A stretch of DNA of 64,000 bases from Gracilimonas sp965227785 (GTDB lineage Bacteria > Bacteroidota > Rhodothermia > Balneolales > Balneolaceae). The DNA lies in contig NZ_OZ245785.1 of assembly GCF_965227785.1 (NCBI RefSeq), positions 1,116,001 through 1,180,000 on the forward strand, read 5' to 3'. Positions 8,527 through 17,962 of the stretch are shown piece by piece. The notes under the pieces are model-generated. The model had not been told where the DNA came from and did no database searches. It was given only the letters and a program-made list of their open reading frames with translations. Position 1 is the stretch's first letter. Every line of letters starts with the position of its first letter. The position numbers and the translations under genes are program-made.

Positions 8527-10698
8527 TTAAAGATTTTCAAAAACGAAATCGCTCATCAACCGGTATAAATGCTTTCTTGCATTTCCACCGTAAATACTGT
8601 GGGCTTTATTCGGGTAAATCATGGTCTCAAATTCAACGTCTGCTTCAATCAATGCATCTATCATTTCAACACAATTCTGGAAGTGAACGTTGTCGTCTCC
8701 TGTTCCATGAATCAAGAGGTAGTTGCCGGTTATTTGATCTACTTTTGTGATAGGTGCTCCTTCATTATAGCCTTCCGGATTCATTTGGGGCGTCTGCATG
8801 TAGCGCTCGGTATAGATGGTATCATAAAAACGCCAGCTGGTTACGGGAGCTACTGCAATAGCTGTAGTAAATATATCTGAACCTTCAGCCAGAGCCAGTG
8901 ATGACATATACCCGCCGTAGCTCCAGCCCCAAATTCCAATTCGGTTTTCGTCAATATATGACCATTCCGCAATTTTTTTGGCAGCTGCAATCTGGTCGGC
9001 CGTTTCTAACTGACCCAATTTCTTATACACCTGTTTTTTGAATTGCCGGCCCCGGGCACCCGTTCCCCGGTTGTCAACTGAAACCACTACATATCCCTGG
9101 TTTGTAAGATATTGGTGCCACATTGGGCGCTGTCCACTGCCAAAGGCTCTTGTTACCGTTTGGCTGCCAGGACCTCCATAAACATACATCAGCACCGGGT
9201 ATTTTTTGGTTGAATCGAAATCTACCGGCTTCAGCACATAAGCGTTCAGACTGCTTCCATTTACATCCAGCTTAAAAAATTCCTTCTCAATGTAATTGTA
9301 CTCAGAAAGAGTCTCAATTAAGCCGGTATTATCTTCAATAGTTCTAACTTTTCCGCCATTGTTTCGGTGCAAACTAACTACAGGAGGTTTGTTAAAATCT
9401 GACCATGAATCTATGTAGTACTTAAAATCCCGGCTCATATTGATGTTATGCCAGCCGGCTCCTTGTGTCAGTTTCTCTTTTTTCTTTCCATCAATCCTAA
9501 TACTGTATAAATGCCGTGCAAGGGCTGATTGCTCAGCACTCACATAGTATAACTCATACGTTCGTTCGTTATGCCCTATCAGTTCGGTTACATCCCAGTT
9601 GCCGTTGGTAATTTGCTCCAACTGCCTGCCCTGCATATTATACAGGTACACATGGTTATATCCACTCTTATCGCTGGTGGTGATAAACTGCTTTCCGTTA
9701 CTCAGAAAATACAAGTCGTCATGAACATCCAGCCAGGTGTCGCTTTGTTCTGTAAGGATCACTTGTGTTGAACCCGTTTCTGCATTGGCAAGAAGCAAAT
9801 CCTGCTTGTTTTGCAATCTATTCATTCGACGGATAGCTAATCGGTTGTTATCACGGGTCCAGTTAATTCGGGGGATGTATTGATCCGTCTCTTCCTCAAC
9901 ATCCATGGTTGCTGTTTCACCGGAATCAAGATGATACACGTGAATGGATACAATGGAGTTCTTTTCTCCGGCCTTTGGATATTTAAATTCCACCTCTTCC
10001 GGATAAAGAGATCCCCAGTTGGTCATAAAAAATTCTTTCACCCGCTCCTCATCAAACCGATAAAATGCAATACGATCTCCTTCAGGCGACCAAAACCATG
10101 CTTTAGCAAAACCAAACTCTTCTTCATAAACCCAGTCTGCAGCACCGTTGATAACCTTGTTAAACTCTCCATCAGAAGTAATTTGAGTTTCTTCGCCCGT
10201 TGACAAATCAACCCAGAACAAATTATTGTTTCGTACAAAGGCAGCGCGATCAGCTGAAGGTGAAAGTTCAGCGTATTGTTGTTTCTCGTCTGTAGCAGTA
10301 AGCTTGGAAAAATCCCCCGACTCAATTTCATACACATAATAATTCTCACGGGTACTTCGGCGCCAGATTTGCTCAACATCAGTTTTTATTAGAAGCTTCG
10401 ACTCATCCGAAGAAAACTGGTACCCCTGCACACGAATGGTATCTCCGTCTGCATCGGTAAACTCATTACCATTAAACAACACCTCTTCGGTACCATCTAC
10501 AATGTTGCAGCGAATGATCTGGTTATCGCGGGTAGCCGAATAGTATTCGCCGTCATTCATCCAGCGGACGTTCTGCACACTGTTGGGAGAAAATGTACCG
10601 TCAAAAATATGTTCAAACTCGATAGGCTTTTTGTCCTGAGCAACGGTTGCCACAGAACAAAGTGCTATCAATACAATTGAGAGTCTAAGTGCCTTCAT
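8527..10698 (-). CDS. dipeptidyl peptidase IV-type S9 serine peptidase, exported
   Basis: 723 residues from the chosen ATG at 10698, which gives a clean signal peptide MKALRLSIVLIALCSVATVAQ; an upstream in-frame start at 10743 would add 15 residues that hide it. An eight-bladed propeller domain (DPPIV_N, about 40-480) carries the paired-Glu feature WVYEEEFGF that binds the substrate N-terminus, and the C-terminal hydrolase domain holds the catalytic triad: Ser in GIWGWSYGGYMSS (about 594), Asp in HGTGDDNVHF (about 667), His in NKAHSIYG (about 699). It removes X-Pro (or similar) dipeptides from peptides in the periplasm or at the surface, supporting a proteolytic lifestyle together with the S10 and M28 peptidases in this window. 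Confidence 0.93.
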   Translation of the reverse strand: MKALRLSIVLIALCSVATVAQDKKPIEFEHIFDGTFSPNSVQNVRWMNDGEYYSATRDNQIIRCNIVDGTEEVLFNGNEFTDADGDTIRVQGYQFSSDESKLLIKTDVEQIWRRSTRENYYVYEIESGDFSKLTATDEKQQYAELSPSADRAAFVRNNNLFWVDLSTGEETQITSDGEFNKVINGAADWVYEEEFGFAKAWFWSPEGDRIAFYRFDEERVKEFFMTNWGSLYPEEVEFKYPKAGEKNSIVSIHVYHLDSGETATMDVEEETDQYIPRINWTRDNNRLAIRRMNRLQNKQDLLLANAETGSTQVILTEQSDTWLDVHDDLYFLSNGKQFITTSDKSGYNHVYLYNMQGRQLEQITNGNWDVTELIGHNERTYELYYVSAEQSALARHLYSIRIDGKKKEKLTQGAGWHNINMSRDFKYYIDSWSDFNKPPVVSLHRNNGGKVRTIEDNTGLIETLSEYNYIEKEFFKLDVNGSSLNAYVLKPVDFDSTKKYPVLMYVYGGPGSQTVTRAFGSGQRPMWHQYLTNQGYVVVSVDNRGTGARGRQFKKQVYKKLGQLETADQIAAAKKIAEWSYIDENRIGIWGWSYGGYMSSLALAEGSDIFTTAIAVAPVTSWRFYDTIYTERYMQTPQMNPEGYNEGAPITKVDQITGNYLLIHGTGDDNVHFQNCVEMIDALIEADVEFETMIYPNKAHSIYGGNARKHLYRLMSDFVFENL

Positions 10699-10770
10699 AA
10701 ACGATAAGTTTGGGTTAAAAAAGAAAAGAACGCCGTTGAGCATTCTTTTCTGTTGTAAAGTTAATAAGGG

Positions 10771-11616
10771 TTAGTTCTTATGGAGAACCAATTTCAGCAG
10801 TTTGGTAAGCTTTGCTTTCATCTTGGTTCGAGGAAGAATAAAATCCAGGAATCCATGCTCCAGCAGATATTCTGCCGTTTGGAAACCTTCCGGCAAGTCT
10901 CTGCCGATAGTCTGCCTGATTACACGCGGGCCGGCAAACCCAATCAAAGCACCGGGTTCGGCAATATTAAAATCACCCAGCATAGCATAACTGGCGGTAA
11001 CTCCACCCGTTGTTGGGTCCGTCATATAAGAAATGTACGGGATACCCGCTTCTTCAAGCTGAGCCAGTTTGGCTGATGTTTTTGCCATCTGCATTAAGCT
11101 GAGTACACTTTCCATCATACGTGCACCACCGGTTTGGGAGATAATCATCAGGGGAATTTTATTCTCACGGGCATGATCAATTGCAATTCCCAGTCTTTCT
11201 CCAACAACCGATCCCATACTTCCACCAATAAAAGAGAAATCCATACAGGCTACAACCAAATCAAGCTTGTTCATTTTACCAACCCCAACCCGGGCAGCGT
11301 CACTTAATCCTGTTTTTTCCTGGTACTGCTCCAGCCGGTCTTTGTATTTCTTTCGATCTTCGAACTCGAGCGGATCGGTAGGCTGAATTTCCTGCCCAAT
11401 TTCTTTAAACTTTCCTTTGTCGAAAATAATCTCAAAATACTTTTCACTTCCAATTCTGAAGTGATAGCCACTTAACGGATCTACCCAGAGATTATCCTCC
11501 AGCTCGCGCTTGTGGATTGTTTCACCGGTTGTTGGAACTTTAATCCAAACCCCTTCCGGCATTTCCTTTTTGGTGTTGGTCTGGATGTTTTCGTCTTTTC
11601 TTTTAAACCAGGACAT
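10771..11616 (-). CDS. accD: acetyl-CoA carboxylase carboxyltransferase subunit beta
   Basis: 281 residues. With AccA it transfers the carboxyl group from biotin to acetyl-CoA, giving malonyl-CoA for fatty acid synthesis. The start MSWFKRKDENIQT, the crotonase-fold core (VACMDFSFIGGSMGSVVGE, PLMIISQTGGARMMESVLSL, SYMTDPTTGGVTASYAMLGD, GFAGPRVIRQTIGRDLPEGF) and the ending all fit AccD. The N-terminal zinc ribbon keeps its layout but has lost all four cysteines: the usual CPxCG positions read VPTTG (about 27-31) and the second pair reads DPLSG (about 47-51). Loss of this ribbon is, to my knowledge, seen in Bacteroidota AccD proteins, so the protein is probably functional. The tsaB gene lies upstream on the same strand. 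Confidence 0.95.
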   Translation of the reverse strand: MSWFKRKDENIQTNTKKEMPEGVWIKVPTTGETIHKRELEDNLWVDPLSGYHFRIGSEKYFEIIFDKGKFKEIGQEIQPTDPLEFEDRKKYKDRLEQYQEKTGLSDAARVGVGKMNKLDLVVACMDFSFIGGSMGSVVGERLGIAIDHARENKIPLMIISQTGGARMMESVLSLMQMAKTSAKLAQLEEAGIPYISYMTDPTTGGVTASYAMLGDFNIAEPGALIGFAGPRVIRQTIGRDLPEGFQTAEYLLEHGFLDFILPRTKMKAKLTKLLKLVLHKN

Positions 11617-11682
11617 AAACTGTGTTTTGTGAATTTTTCAGAGGGATAAAATAAAGATTCTGACGGTTAATTCTGAATCTGT

Positions 11683-12339
11683 TTATACCGATGTATTATT
11701 AACCTGACTACTGCTCAAATAGTTTGATTCCAGTTCTTCTGCAGTGGTTTTTTTGAAAAACTGCTTCCCGGATGCATTGTTAAAAAGAGCGATTAATGCA
11801 TTGGCTGAAATGTTTGTGGCTTCGAGCACTTTCAGGTCTTTCAACTTGTCTTTATTCAAACGATCTATTCCGGTTCCAATGATCTTTTCTCCGGGGTTCA
11901 ACATTGCTTCAATTTCGGATAACTCCAGAATTTCAGATTCGGATACGGCCCGAAGTTCCCCATCAAATTCAAACTTCTGATGGTATAAATGCTTCCTGCG
12001 TGCATTAATCACGGAATGAACCGTTCCTTTACCGCCCGTTTGAGCGAAACCGGCCAGTGTATTTCCGGCATAAATATCGATATCCAAATCAAACAACATT
12101 CCCTTAACGGCACTGGCTGCAATTCGGAGCCCTGTATAGGAACCGGGGCCTGTGCTCACCAATACAGCGTTCAAATCAGCAATACTAAAGTTATGTTCAT
12201 CCATCAATTCCCGAACATAAAGAAAAAGCAATTCGGAATGTGAGCCCTTTCGCTCCGTTCTTTTCTCATGGATTTCCCCTTTTTCATCCTGAAAGGAAAC
12301 TGAACAAATATTTGTAGCTGTTTCGAAAGCGAGTATCAT
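11683..12339 (-). CDS. tsaB: tRNA threonylcarbamoyladenosine biosynthesis protein TsaB
   Basis: 218 residues. TsaB is the non-catalytic partner of TsaD in forming t6A37 in ANN-decoding tRNAs. Diagnostic features: the ASKHA-type opening MILAFETATNICSVSF, then ERKGSHSELLFLYVRELM and VSTGPGSYTGLRIAASAVKG (about 61-80). The C-terminal half is shorter and less conserved, as is usual. It ends 66 nt before accD. The pairing with accD carries no evident functional link. Confidence 0.93.
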   Translation of the reverse strand: MILAFETATNICSVSFQDEKGEIHEKRTERKGSHSELLFLYVRELMDEHNFSIADLNAVLVSTGPGSYTGLRIAASAVKGMLFDLDIDIYAGNTLAGFAQTGGKGTVHSVINARRKHLYHQKFEFDGELRAVSESEILELSEIEAMLNPGEKIIGTGIDRLNKDKLKDLKVLEATNISANALIALFNNASGKQFFKKTTAEELESNYLSSSQVNNTSV

Positions 12340-12433
12340 AGGTAGTTATTTAGAAGTCGTTTCCGGATAATGAGAATCCTATCCTGGTTTACCATTCATA
12401 TTACTGCCCTGCCTTTGCAGAATCACACCTAAG

Positions 12434-13714
12434 CTATCTTAGCTCGTTAAGCACCAGCTGGCCTTTGTTGTAAATTCCGACCGCTCTTCCCCTCAATTTT
12501 TTATCCAGATAGGGAGAATTCTTGGATTTGGAGCGCACGTTATCCGGGCTGAAGGTCCATTCTTCATCGGTATTAAAGAAAGTGAGGTTGGCTTTTGCTC
12601 CTTCTTTAATTTCCGGTGATTCGAGATTCAGGATCTTACGCGGATTATATACCAGTTTACCCATCAGCTGCTGCAGGTTCAGTTTCTTGGTCTGAAATAA
12701 TCGCTGATTGGTTATCGACCAGGCCGTTTCCAACCCGATAATTCCATTGGGAGCATAGATAAATTCAACTTCCTTTTCTTCGATGGCGTGAGGAGCGTGA
12801 TCAGTACAAATGGCATCTATGGTTCCGTCTACCAGCCCTTCAATCATTGCATCCACATCTTCCTGTGTTCGAAGCGGAGGGTGCATTTTAAAGTTCGTAT
12901 CAAAGTGCTGCTTTTCAATTTCTTCATCAGTCAGGTCAAAGTGATGAGCACAGACTTCGGTAGTCACCTTAATTCCCTTCTTCTTAGCCTGGCGAACCAA
13001 ATCAACCGCCCCTTTAGTACTGATGTGTGCAACATGAATATGTCCGCCAGTGTATTCCGCCAGCATAATATCCCGGGCAATCATCACTTCTTCAGCTATT
13101 CCGGGCGTGCCATCCAAACCCAGACGAGTAGCTACTTTGCCTTCATTCATATGTCCGGGACGGGAAAGAGCCAGGTCTTCTTCGTGATTGATAATCGGTA
13201 AACCCAGCATCGATGAATACTCCAGCGCCACACGCATTACCTGCGAATCATAAACAGGATCACCGTCATCGCTAAAAGCAACGGCTCCTCCTTCTTTCAG
13301 ATCAGCCATTTCAGCAATGGATTTCCCTTTTCGCTCTTTGGTCACACATGCAATTGGATGAACATCTACCGGAAGCTTTTCTGCTTTCTTGATAATAAAC
13401 TCAACCACATCCCGGGTGTGTGTAGCCGGCTTGGTGTTAGGCATACAAGCGACTGCCGTAAATCCACCAAATGCTGCTGCATCACATCCGGTTTTCACGG
13501 TTTCTTTGTGTTCAAAACCCGGCTCGCGTAAATGCACATGCATATCCATCCAGCCCGGCGATACATACGCCCCCTCAAAATCGTGTGTTTCCTCTCCTTT
13601 TTTGGCTTTTAATCTGGCACCCATTTCTTTGATTACACCTTCCTCTATACGGATATCAACGGTGTCTTTTCCTTTATGAGAGTTGCTAACGGGCTTCAGG
13701 TTTTGGAGGAGCAT
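12434..13714 (-). CDS. pyrC: dihydroorotase (class I, amidohydrolase superfamily)
   Basis: 426 residues, the long class I (Bacillus PyrC-like) form. It closes carbamoyl-aspartate to dihydroorotate in pyrimidine synthesis. Metal ligands are visible: the HxH in MDMHVHLREPG (His59, His61), substrate loop ACMPNTKPAT, His in NHEED (about 176) and HVAHISTKG (about 227), and Asp in ICTDHAPHA (about 305). The C-terminal FFNTDEEWTF and NSPYLDKKLRG blocks are typical. No other pyr gene is next to it. A catalytically dead PyrX-type paralogue is unlikely because all metal ligands are present. Confidence 0.94.
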   Translation of the reverse strand: MLLQNLKPVSNSHKGKDTVDIRIEEGVIKEMGARLKAKKGEETHDFEGAYVSPGWMDMHVHLREPGFEHKETVKTGCDAAAFGGFTAVACMPNTKPATHTRDVVEFIIKKAEKLPVDVHPIACVTKERKGKSIAEMADLKEGGAVAFSDDGDPVYDSQVMRVALEYSSMLGLPIINHEEDLALSRPGHMNEGKVATRLGLDGTPGIAEEVMIARDIMLAEYTGGHIHVAHISTKGAVDLVRQAKKKGIKVTTEVCAHHFDLTDEEIEKQHFDTNFKMHPPLRTQEDVDAMIEGLVDGTIDAICTDHAPHAIEEKEVEFIYAPNGIIGLETAWSITNQRLFQTKKLNLQQLMGKLVYNPRKILNLESPEIKEGAKANLTFFNTDEEWTFSPDNVRSKSKNSPYLDKKLRGRAVGIYNKGQLVLNELR

Positions 13715-13818
13715 GAATGTGGTTTTTGGGCTTTCAAGTTCGACCGCAAATATACCGTGATTCGGTGCTAAAGCACAAAGAGACTTTAGGCGGATTTATT
13801 TATTTCAAAAGACCCATC

Positions 13819-13859
13819 CATGTACAAGCACGGATTGAAATCCGTTGCTTAAATAAAGG
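13819..13859 (+). repeat. left REP-like palindrome
   Basis: Contains the hairpin acggatt-ga-aatccgt and ends with gcttaaataaagg. Its reverse complement closely matches the element at 14330-14369, including gcttaaataaagg and the ggattgaaatcc core. Confidence 0.7.
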
Positions 13860-13942
13860 GTAACAGACTTATCATTTTAGAAATTTCTGTAAGGAATCAG
13901 CCTGAAATAGCTCTTACTAAAGAATTGATTAAAAATAGTATT

Positions 13943-14328
13943 ATGCCAAAAACATTGAATCAGGTTTGGGTACACGCCGTTTGGAGTACAAAAGACCGAC
14001 TTCCTTTATTAAAGAGAATTCATTGGAATGGGGTATTCAGGTTGATGTTGTAAATGGCATGCTCGACCATCTGCATGTTCTATTCAAACTTCCAATCACC
14101 ATGTCAGTAGCGGAGACCATAAAACAAATGAAAGGTTCTTCATCAAGGTGGGTAAATGAAAACTATTACCCAAGCGGAAAGTTTGAATGGCAACAGGACT
14201 ATGGAGTATTTTCGATTAGTATGAATGAGGTTAACAGGATTAGGAATTACATCTACAATCAGGAATTACATCATCTGAATCGCTCATTTCAGGATGAGGT
14301 TAAGGAATTTGATATCAGGAAAATGTAA
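13943..14328 (+). pseudogene. IS200-like/REP-associated (Y1, HUH) transposase, frameshifted
   Basis: The ATG at 13943 opens with MPKTLNQVWVHAVWSTKDRL, a typical TnpA/RAYT N-terminus, but this frame stops near 14051. The remainder of the protein continues in another frame from about 14010: IKENSLEWGIQVDVVNGMLD, the HUH motif DHLHVLF, the block TIKQMKGSSSRWVNENY, the WQQDYGVFSIS strand, and the catalytic Tyr region IRNYIYNQELHH. Compared with intact relatives (about 140-150 residues), about ten residues around LLK seem deleted together with the frame change. The HUH and Tyr motifs survive, so decay may be recent. A programmed frameshift is conceivable, but missing residues argue against it. Confidence 0.75.
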
Positions 14329-14329
14329 T

Positions 14330-14369
14330 CCTTTATTTAAGCGAAGGATTTCAATCCTTCTTACATTGA
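14330..14369 (-). repeat. right REP-like palindrome
   Basis: Begins cctttatttaagc and contains the hairpin aaggatt-tc-aatcctt. It is the inverted counterpart of 13819-13859, starting 1 nt after the transposase stop codon. Confidence 0.7.
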
Positions 14370-14403
14370 TTACCTATTAGACTTTAAACCTCCAACCACC
14401 CCC

Positions 14404-15603
14404 ATGCCCGATAAACAAATTCCGTTTCTTTTTGATATTCCGTCTGTAGCCGAGCTCACCGAAAAGATTAAGAACCTGCTGGAACAGAATTTTATAGACA
14501 TTTTGGTAGAGGGTGAAACCAGCAACGTCAACCAAAGCCGAAATGGGCACTATTATTTCACCCTCAAAGACGCTGATGCCTCCCTTCCCTGTGTAATCTG
14601 GAGAAGTACCGCCCAACGTTTAGACATCAATCTTACTGATGGGCAACAGATTGTGGTTGGCGGCGATATACAGGTGTATGCCCCGCACGGACGTTATCAG
14701 ATGATCGTGAACCTGGTTCAACAGGCAGGAATTGGGAAACTTCAGCAGGCCTTTGAAAAACTGAAGGCAAAACTGAAAGAAGAAGGATTGTTTGATGACT
14801 CACATAAGGTGGCTCTCCCCAAATTCCCGGAACGCATCGGGGTGGTAACCTCGGCTACCGGTGCAGCTTTTCAGGATATCCGTTCCACATTAGAGAAAAG
14901 ATGGCCGCTTGCTGATGTAAAGCTCTATCATGCCAGCGTACAAGGGGTAAATGCAGCACCGGAGATTGTAGAAGGCATCAACTATTTTTCCAATCACAAA
15001 AATGTGGATGTACTCATCATTGGTCGAGGCGGAGGTTCACTTGAAGACCTATGGCCTTTTAATGAAGAATCGGTAGCCCGGGCAGTTTATCACTGTGAAG
15101 TCCCTGTTATTAGTGCGGTGGGGCACGAAGTCGACTTTTCCATCTCTGACTTTGTAGCCGATGCCAGGGCAGCTACCCCCACTCAGGCTGCGGTTTTAGC
15201 CGTTCCAGATATCAACGAAATCCGGTATATGGTAGAAGACTATACCAAAAAACTGGAAGTAAACACCACCGGAGCCATTGAGTTATATAAAGACAGGGTA
15301 GCGAATATGGCGAAATCTCATGCTTTGCTGGCCGTAAAGCAGAAGATGGAATCAGCCCGGTCCCGAATTCTTACGTTGAATGAAAAACTGGAACACCGTA
15401 CGGAATCATTGGTTCGAAATCGTAAAGAGCATCTGACCAAATTATTTCATGCCTTAGACAAACAAAACCCCAACGAGCCCCTCGAAAAAGGCTTTGCCCG
15501 AGTTTGGCAGGATGGAAAATGGATACGGGAATCCAAAACCTTCAAAAAAGCATCCGGTTTCGAAGTAGAATGGAAAGACGATAAGATTTCGGTTGAAAAA
15601 TAG
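14404..15603 (+). CDS. xseA: exodeoxyribonuclease VII large subunit
   Basis: 399 residues. ExoVII degrades single-stranded DNA from both ends and works in mismatch and damage repair. An N-terminal OB-fold (about 10-110, NFIDILVEGETSNVNQSRNG and HYYFTLKD) precedes the catalytic core (about 125-330) with GVVTSATGAAFQDI, IGRGGGSLEDLWPFNEE (about 208-223), VISAVGHEVDFSISDFVADA and RAATPTQAAVL, then a coiled-coil region that normally wraps with XseB subunits. The small subunit gene xseB, often next door, is not present here and must lie elsewhere. The next gene starts inside the last codons, suggesting coupled translation. Confidence 0.95.
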   Translation: MPDKQIPFLFDIPSVAELTEKIKNLLEQNFIDILVEGETSNVNQSRNGHYYFTLKDADASLPCVIWRSTAQRLDINLTDGQQIVVGGDIQVYAPHGRYQMIVNLVQQAGIGKLQQAFEKLKAKLKEEGLFDDSHKVALPKFPERIGVVTSATGAAFQDIRSTLEKRWPLADVKLYHASVQGVNAAPEIVEGINYFSNHKNVDVLIIGRGGGSLEDLWPFNEESVARAVYHCEVPVISAVGHEVDFSISDFVADARAATPTQAAVLAVPDINEIRYMVEDYTKKLEVNTTGAIELYKDRVANMAKSHALLAVKQKMESARSRILTLNEKLEHRTESLVRNRKEHLTKLFHALDKQNPNEPLEKGFARVWQDGKWIRESKTFKKASGFEVEWKDDKISVEK

Positions 15604-16537
15604 CACCCACATAACAGTTTTAGGTGCCGGCGTTTCCGGTCTTACTACCGCCATTGTGCTTGCTGAGCACGGTTTCAAGGTTGATATCATTACTAAGGAT
15701 CTGCCAAAACAGACAACTTCGGCCGTAGCTGCTGCCATCTGGTTTCCTTATCAAGCCTACCCGGTAAACAAGGTAAATACCTGGAGCCGTACGTCTTTTT
15801 TAAGATTCAAACATCTTGCAAAGAATAAAGACTCCGGTGTCTCCTTCATCCCCTTCACAGCCTATCTCGACACACAGCAAAAACCGTGGTGGCTTGATGC
15901 TTTACCGGCCGAGTATATTCTTAATGACAACGTTCAGCATCCCATTCACCCCGAATACAGAGGATACACCCTCAACGTACCTTTGATTGAAACTCCCTTC
16001 TATCTGGACTATTTATTAAATCGCTTTAAAGAGTCGGGTGGGGAGTTGATCCAGCAGGAAGTTGGATCTGTTCAAGAACTTGAAGCATATTTCCCAATGG
16101 TAAATTGTACCGGACTCGGATCAAAATACCTGTTTAATGATGAAAAACTGTACCCGGTTCAGGGGCAGGTTGTTCGGGTAGCTGCGAATCAGGAAATACG
16201 CGGAATGGCCACCGAATATGAGCTGGGAGATCAGGAAATGGCCTACATCATTCCAAGAACTGATGGCATAATATTGGGAGGATCTGCCAAAAAGCATGAA
16301 TCTTCCACCAAGGCTGATCCTTCTCTTACAGAAAGGATTATTACCTATTGCTCGAAATTTGAACCTGCTGTTTTGGAACTGCCGGTACTGGATGTGAAAG
16401 TTGGATTACGGCCAGGAAGACCACAGATCAGGTTGGAAAAAGATCCCCATTTACCGATAATTCATAATTACGGACATGGCGGTGCCGGTTACACGGTTTC
16501 TTGGGGTTGTGCCGAAGAAGTTATGAAGCTTTTCTGA
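15593..16537 (+). CDS. FAD-dependent D-amino-acid oxidase-family protein
   Basis: 314 residues starting at a TTG (15593) that overlaps the xseA stop; no ATG is available before the nucleotide-binding motif. The N-terminal GxGxxG is VLGAGVSGLTTAIVLAEHG (about 8-26). C-terminal DAAO features are present: the arginine of VGLRPGRPQIRLE (about 270) that binds substrate carboxylate, and NYGHGGAGYTVSWGCAEEV, which holds FAD. The length and the IWFPYQAYP block resemble eukaryotic-type D-amino-acid/D-aspartate oxidases more than bacterial glycine oxidases. It should oxidise D-amino acids (for example from peptidoglycan) to keto acids, ammonia and peroxide. Substrate is inferred. Confidence 0.85.
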   Translation: MKNSTHITVLGAGVSGLTTAIVLAEHGFKVDIITKDLPKQTTSAVAAAIWFPYQAYPVNKVNTWSRTSFLRFKHLAKNKDSGVSFIPFTAYLDTQQKPWWLDALPAEYILNDNVQHPIHPEYRGYTLNVPLIETPFYLDYLLNRFKESGGELIQQEVGSVQELEAYFPMVNCTGLGSKYLFNDEKLYPVQGQVVRVAANQEIRGMATEYELGDQEMAYIIPRTDGIILGGSAKKHESSTKADPSLTERIITYCSKFEPAVLELPVLDVKVGLRPGRPQIRLEKDPHLPIIHNYGHGGAGYTVSWGCAEEVMKLF

Positions 16538-16600
16538 GCTCCACACGACAACCACTTTTTTGCCCGAATCACCTTACTATTTCTGAAGAACGATATAAAG

Positions 16601-17740
16601 TTACGCTTCCTGTTTGGGATAACAGCCAAGGATTTTAAGTTCCTCGGCTTTTTTATTGAGCTCACCCAAGCCCGCTGAAACTTCCGGATCATCCATATTT
16701 CCATGGATATCCAGGTAAAATGAGTACTTCCAGGGTTCATTCAATCTGGGCCGGGATTCCAGCTTGGCCATATTTATTTTATGCCTGTGCAGAATATTCA
16801 AACATTCGATCAGAGAGCCCTCATCGTTGGAGGTGACCATCATCAGGGATGTTTTGGCGGGGATTTGTTGGTCAATCTGAACCGGCTGTCTTGCTGCGAT
16901 TACAAAACGGGTATAGTTCTCTTTTTGATTGGCGATGTCATGTTCAATTACATGTAATCCGTATAAATCTGCCGCATGGGCTCCGGCTATGGCGGCCTGT
17001 GATAAATCGCCATCTTCCAGCACTTTCTTGGCCGACATCGCTGTATCTAAATACGACTCCACCTTACACCGTGGCAGTTTGGATAAAAAATGGGAGCACT
17101 GGGCTATAGCTTGCGGGTGCGACATAATCCTTCTTATTTTACCTACTTCCACTTGTTCAACGGCCATCAAGCAATGAACCACTTTCAAAATTTCTTCGCC
17201 CACAATATGCAGATTTTCATTCCCCAAAATATCATAGGTATCATTGATGGAGCCCGCCGTGGTATTTTCGATGGGTAACAAAGCATAATCCACTTTTTCA
17301 TCTAAAACAGCCTGAGCAGCCTGCTGGAAAGTATCATACCCGATGGTATCTACATTTGAGTACCGCTCGCTGAAGTGCCTGATCGCTGCCTGGTGACTAT
17401 AAGCCCCATCCGTACCCTGATAGGAAACCCGGATAGTTTGTCCGTCGGATTTTTCATTTTGAAGATCGACCAGGGAATGAGTCTGAAACCGTACTGAGTT
17501 AGTGATTATTTCCCGGAACAGATGCTCCGCATAATATCTGTCCAGCCCTACTTCATGGGCTAAATCCCGGATTCGGTTCAGCAGCTGTTCTTCCCTTTCA
17601 AGGTCCCGAATGCCCTGATCATTTTTGAGCTTTAAATCCGAGACCTCCTTTACCAACCCCTGCCGCTGGGCCAGCGCTTTAAGAATAGTACGGTCTATAT
17701 CATCCAGCTGCTTGCGGATGGAGTTTAATTCATCTGACAT
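16601..17740 (-). CDS. pheA: bifunctional chorismate mutase / prephenate dehydratase
   Basis: 379 residues. Chorismate mutase (AroQ type, about 1-90: LNSIRKQLDDIDRTILKALA, then LAQRQGLVKEVSDLK) makes prephenate; the prephenate dehydratase domain (about 103-285) makes phenylpyruvate, shown by RVSYQGTDGAYSHQAA, LLPIENTTAGSINDTYD and ENYTRFVIA with the catalytic Thr; the C-terminal ACT domain (about 298-375) has SLIECLNILHRHKINMAKL and the ESRP motif, and gives feedback control by phenylalanine. Transcribed alone, divergent from the gene at 17963. No leader peptide rich in Phe is visible. Confidence 0.96.
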   Translation of the reverse strand: MSDELNSIRKQLDDIDRTILKALAQRQGLVKEVSDLKLKNDQGIRDLEREEQLLNRIRDLAHEVGLDRYYAEHLFREIITNSVRFQTHSLVDLQNEKSDGQTIRVSYQGTDGAYSHQAAIRHFSERYSNVDTIGYDTFQQAAQAVLDEKVDYALLPIENTTAGSINDTYDILGNENLHIVGEEILKVVHCLMAVEQVEVGKIRRIMSHPQAIAQCSHFLSKLPRCKVESYLDTAMSAKKVLEDGDLSQAAIAGAHAADLYGLHVIEHDIANQKENYTRFVIAARQPVQIDQQIPAKTSLMMVTSNDEGSLIECLNILHRHKINMAKLESRPRLNEPWKYSFYLDIHGNMDDPEVSAGLGELNKKAEELKILGCYPKQEA

Positions 17741-17962
17741 ACGTTTATTCCTTCTATCTGTGAGTGAGTACGGAAAGTAGTAAATGTGATAAGGAATTAA
17801 AGAGGGAATTTTGGACGAAGGGTCATTTCTACCGACCTCATTTTCCTGCTTTCTGCTTTTGAACCTTGATTAGAATGATTTTTGGATCGCCTTGATTGGT
17901 TATTTGGCTGAAAACTCAAAATTAACTATCGTGGCTATTCATTCTAATCAACTATCCTGATC

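Larger units (their letters stand above)
13819..14369 (+). mobile_element. REP-RAYT unit: decayed transposase between inverted REP-like palindromes
   Basis: A transposase remnant (13943-14328) lies between two matching 40-bp palindromic elements in opposite orientation (13819-13859 and 14330-14369). This is the arrangement known for REP-associated tyrosine transposases, which mobilise REP palindromes. The unit separates pyrC (minus) from xseA (plus). Confidence 0.7.

Noticed and set aside
13966..14328. Intact 120-residue transposase
   Set aside because: The first part (about 20 residues) is unrelated to transposases; the true N-terminus is in another frame from 13943.
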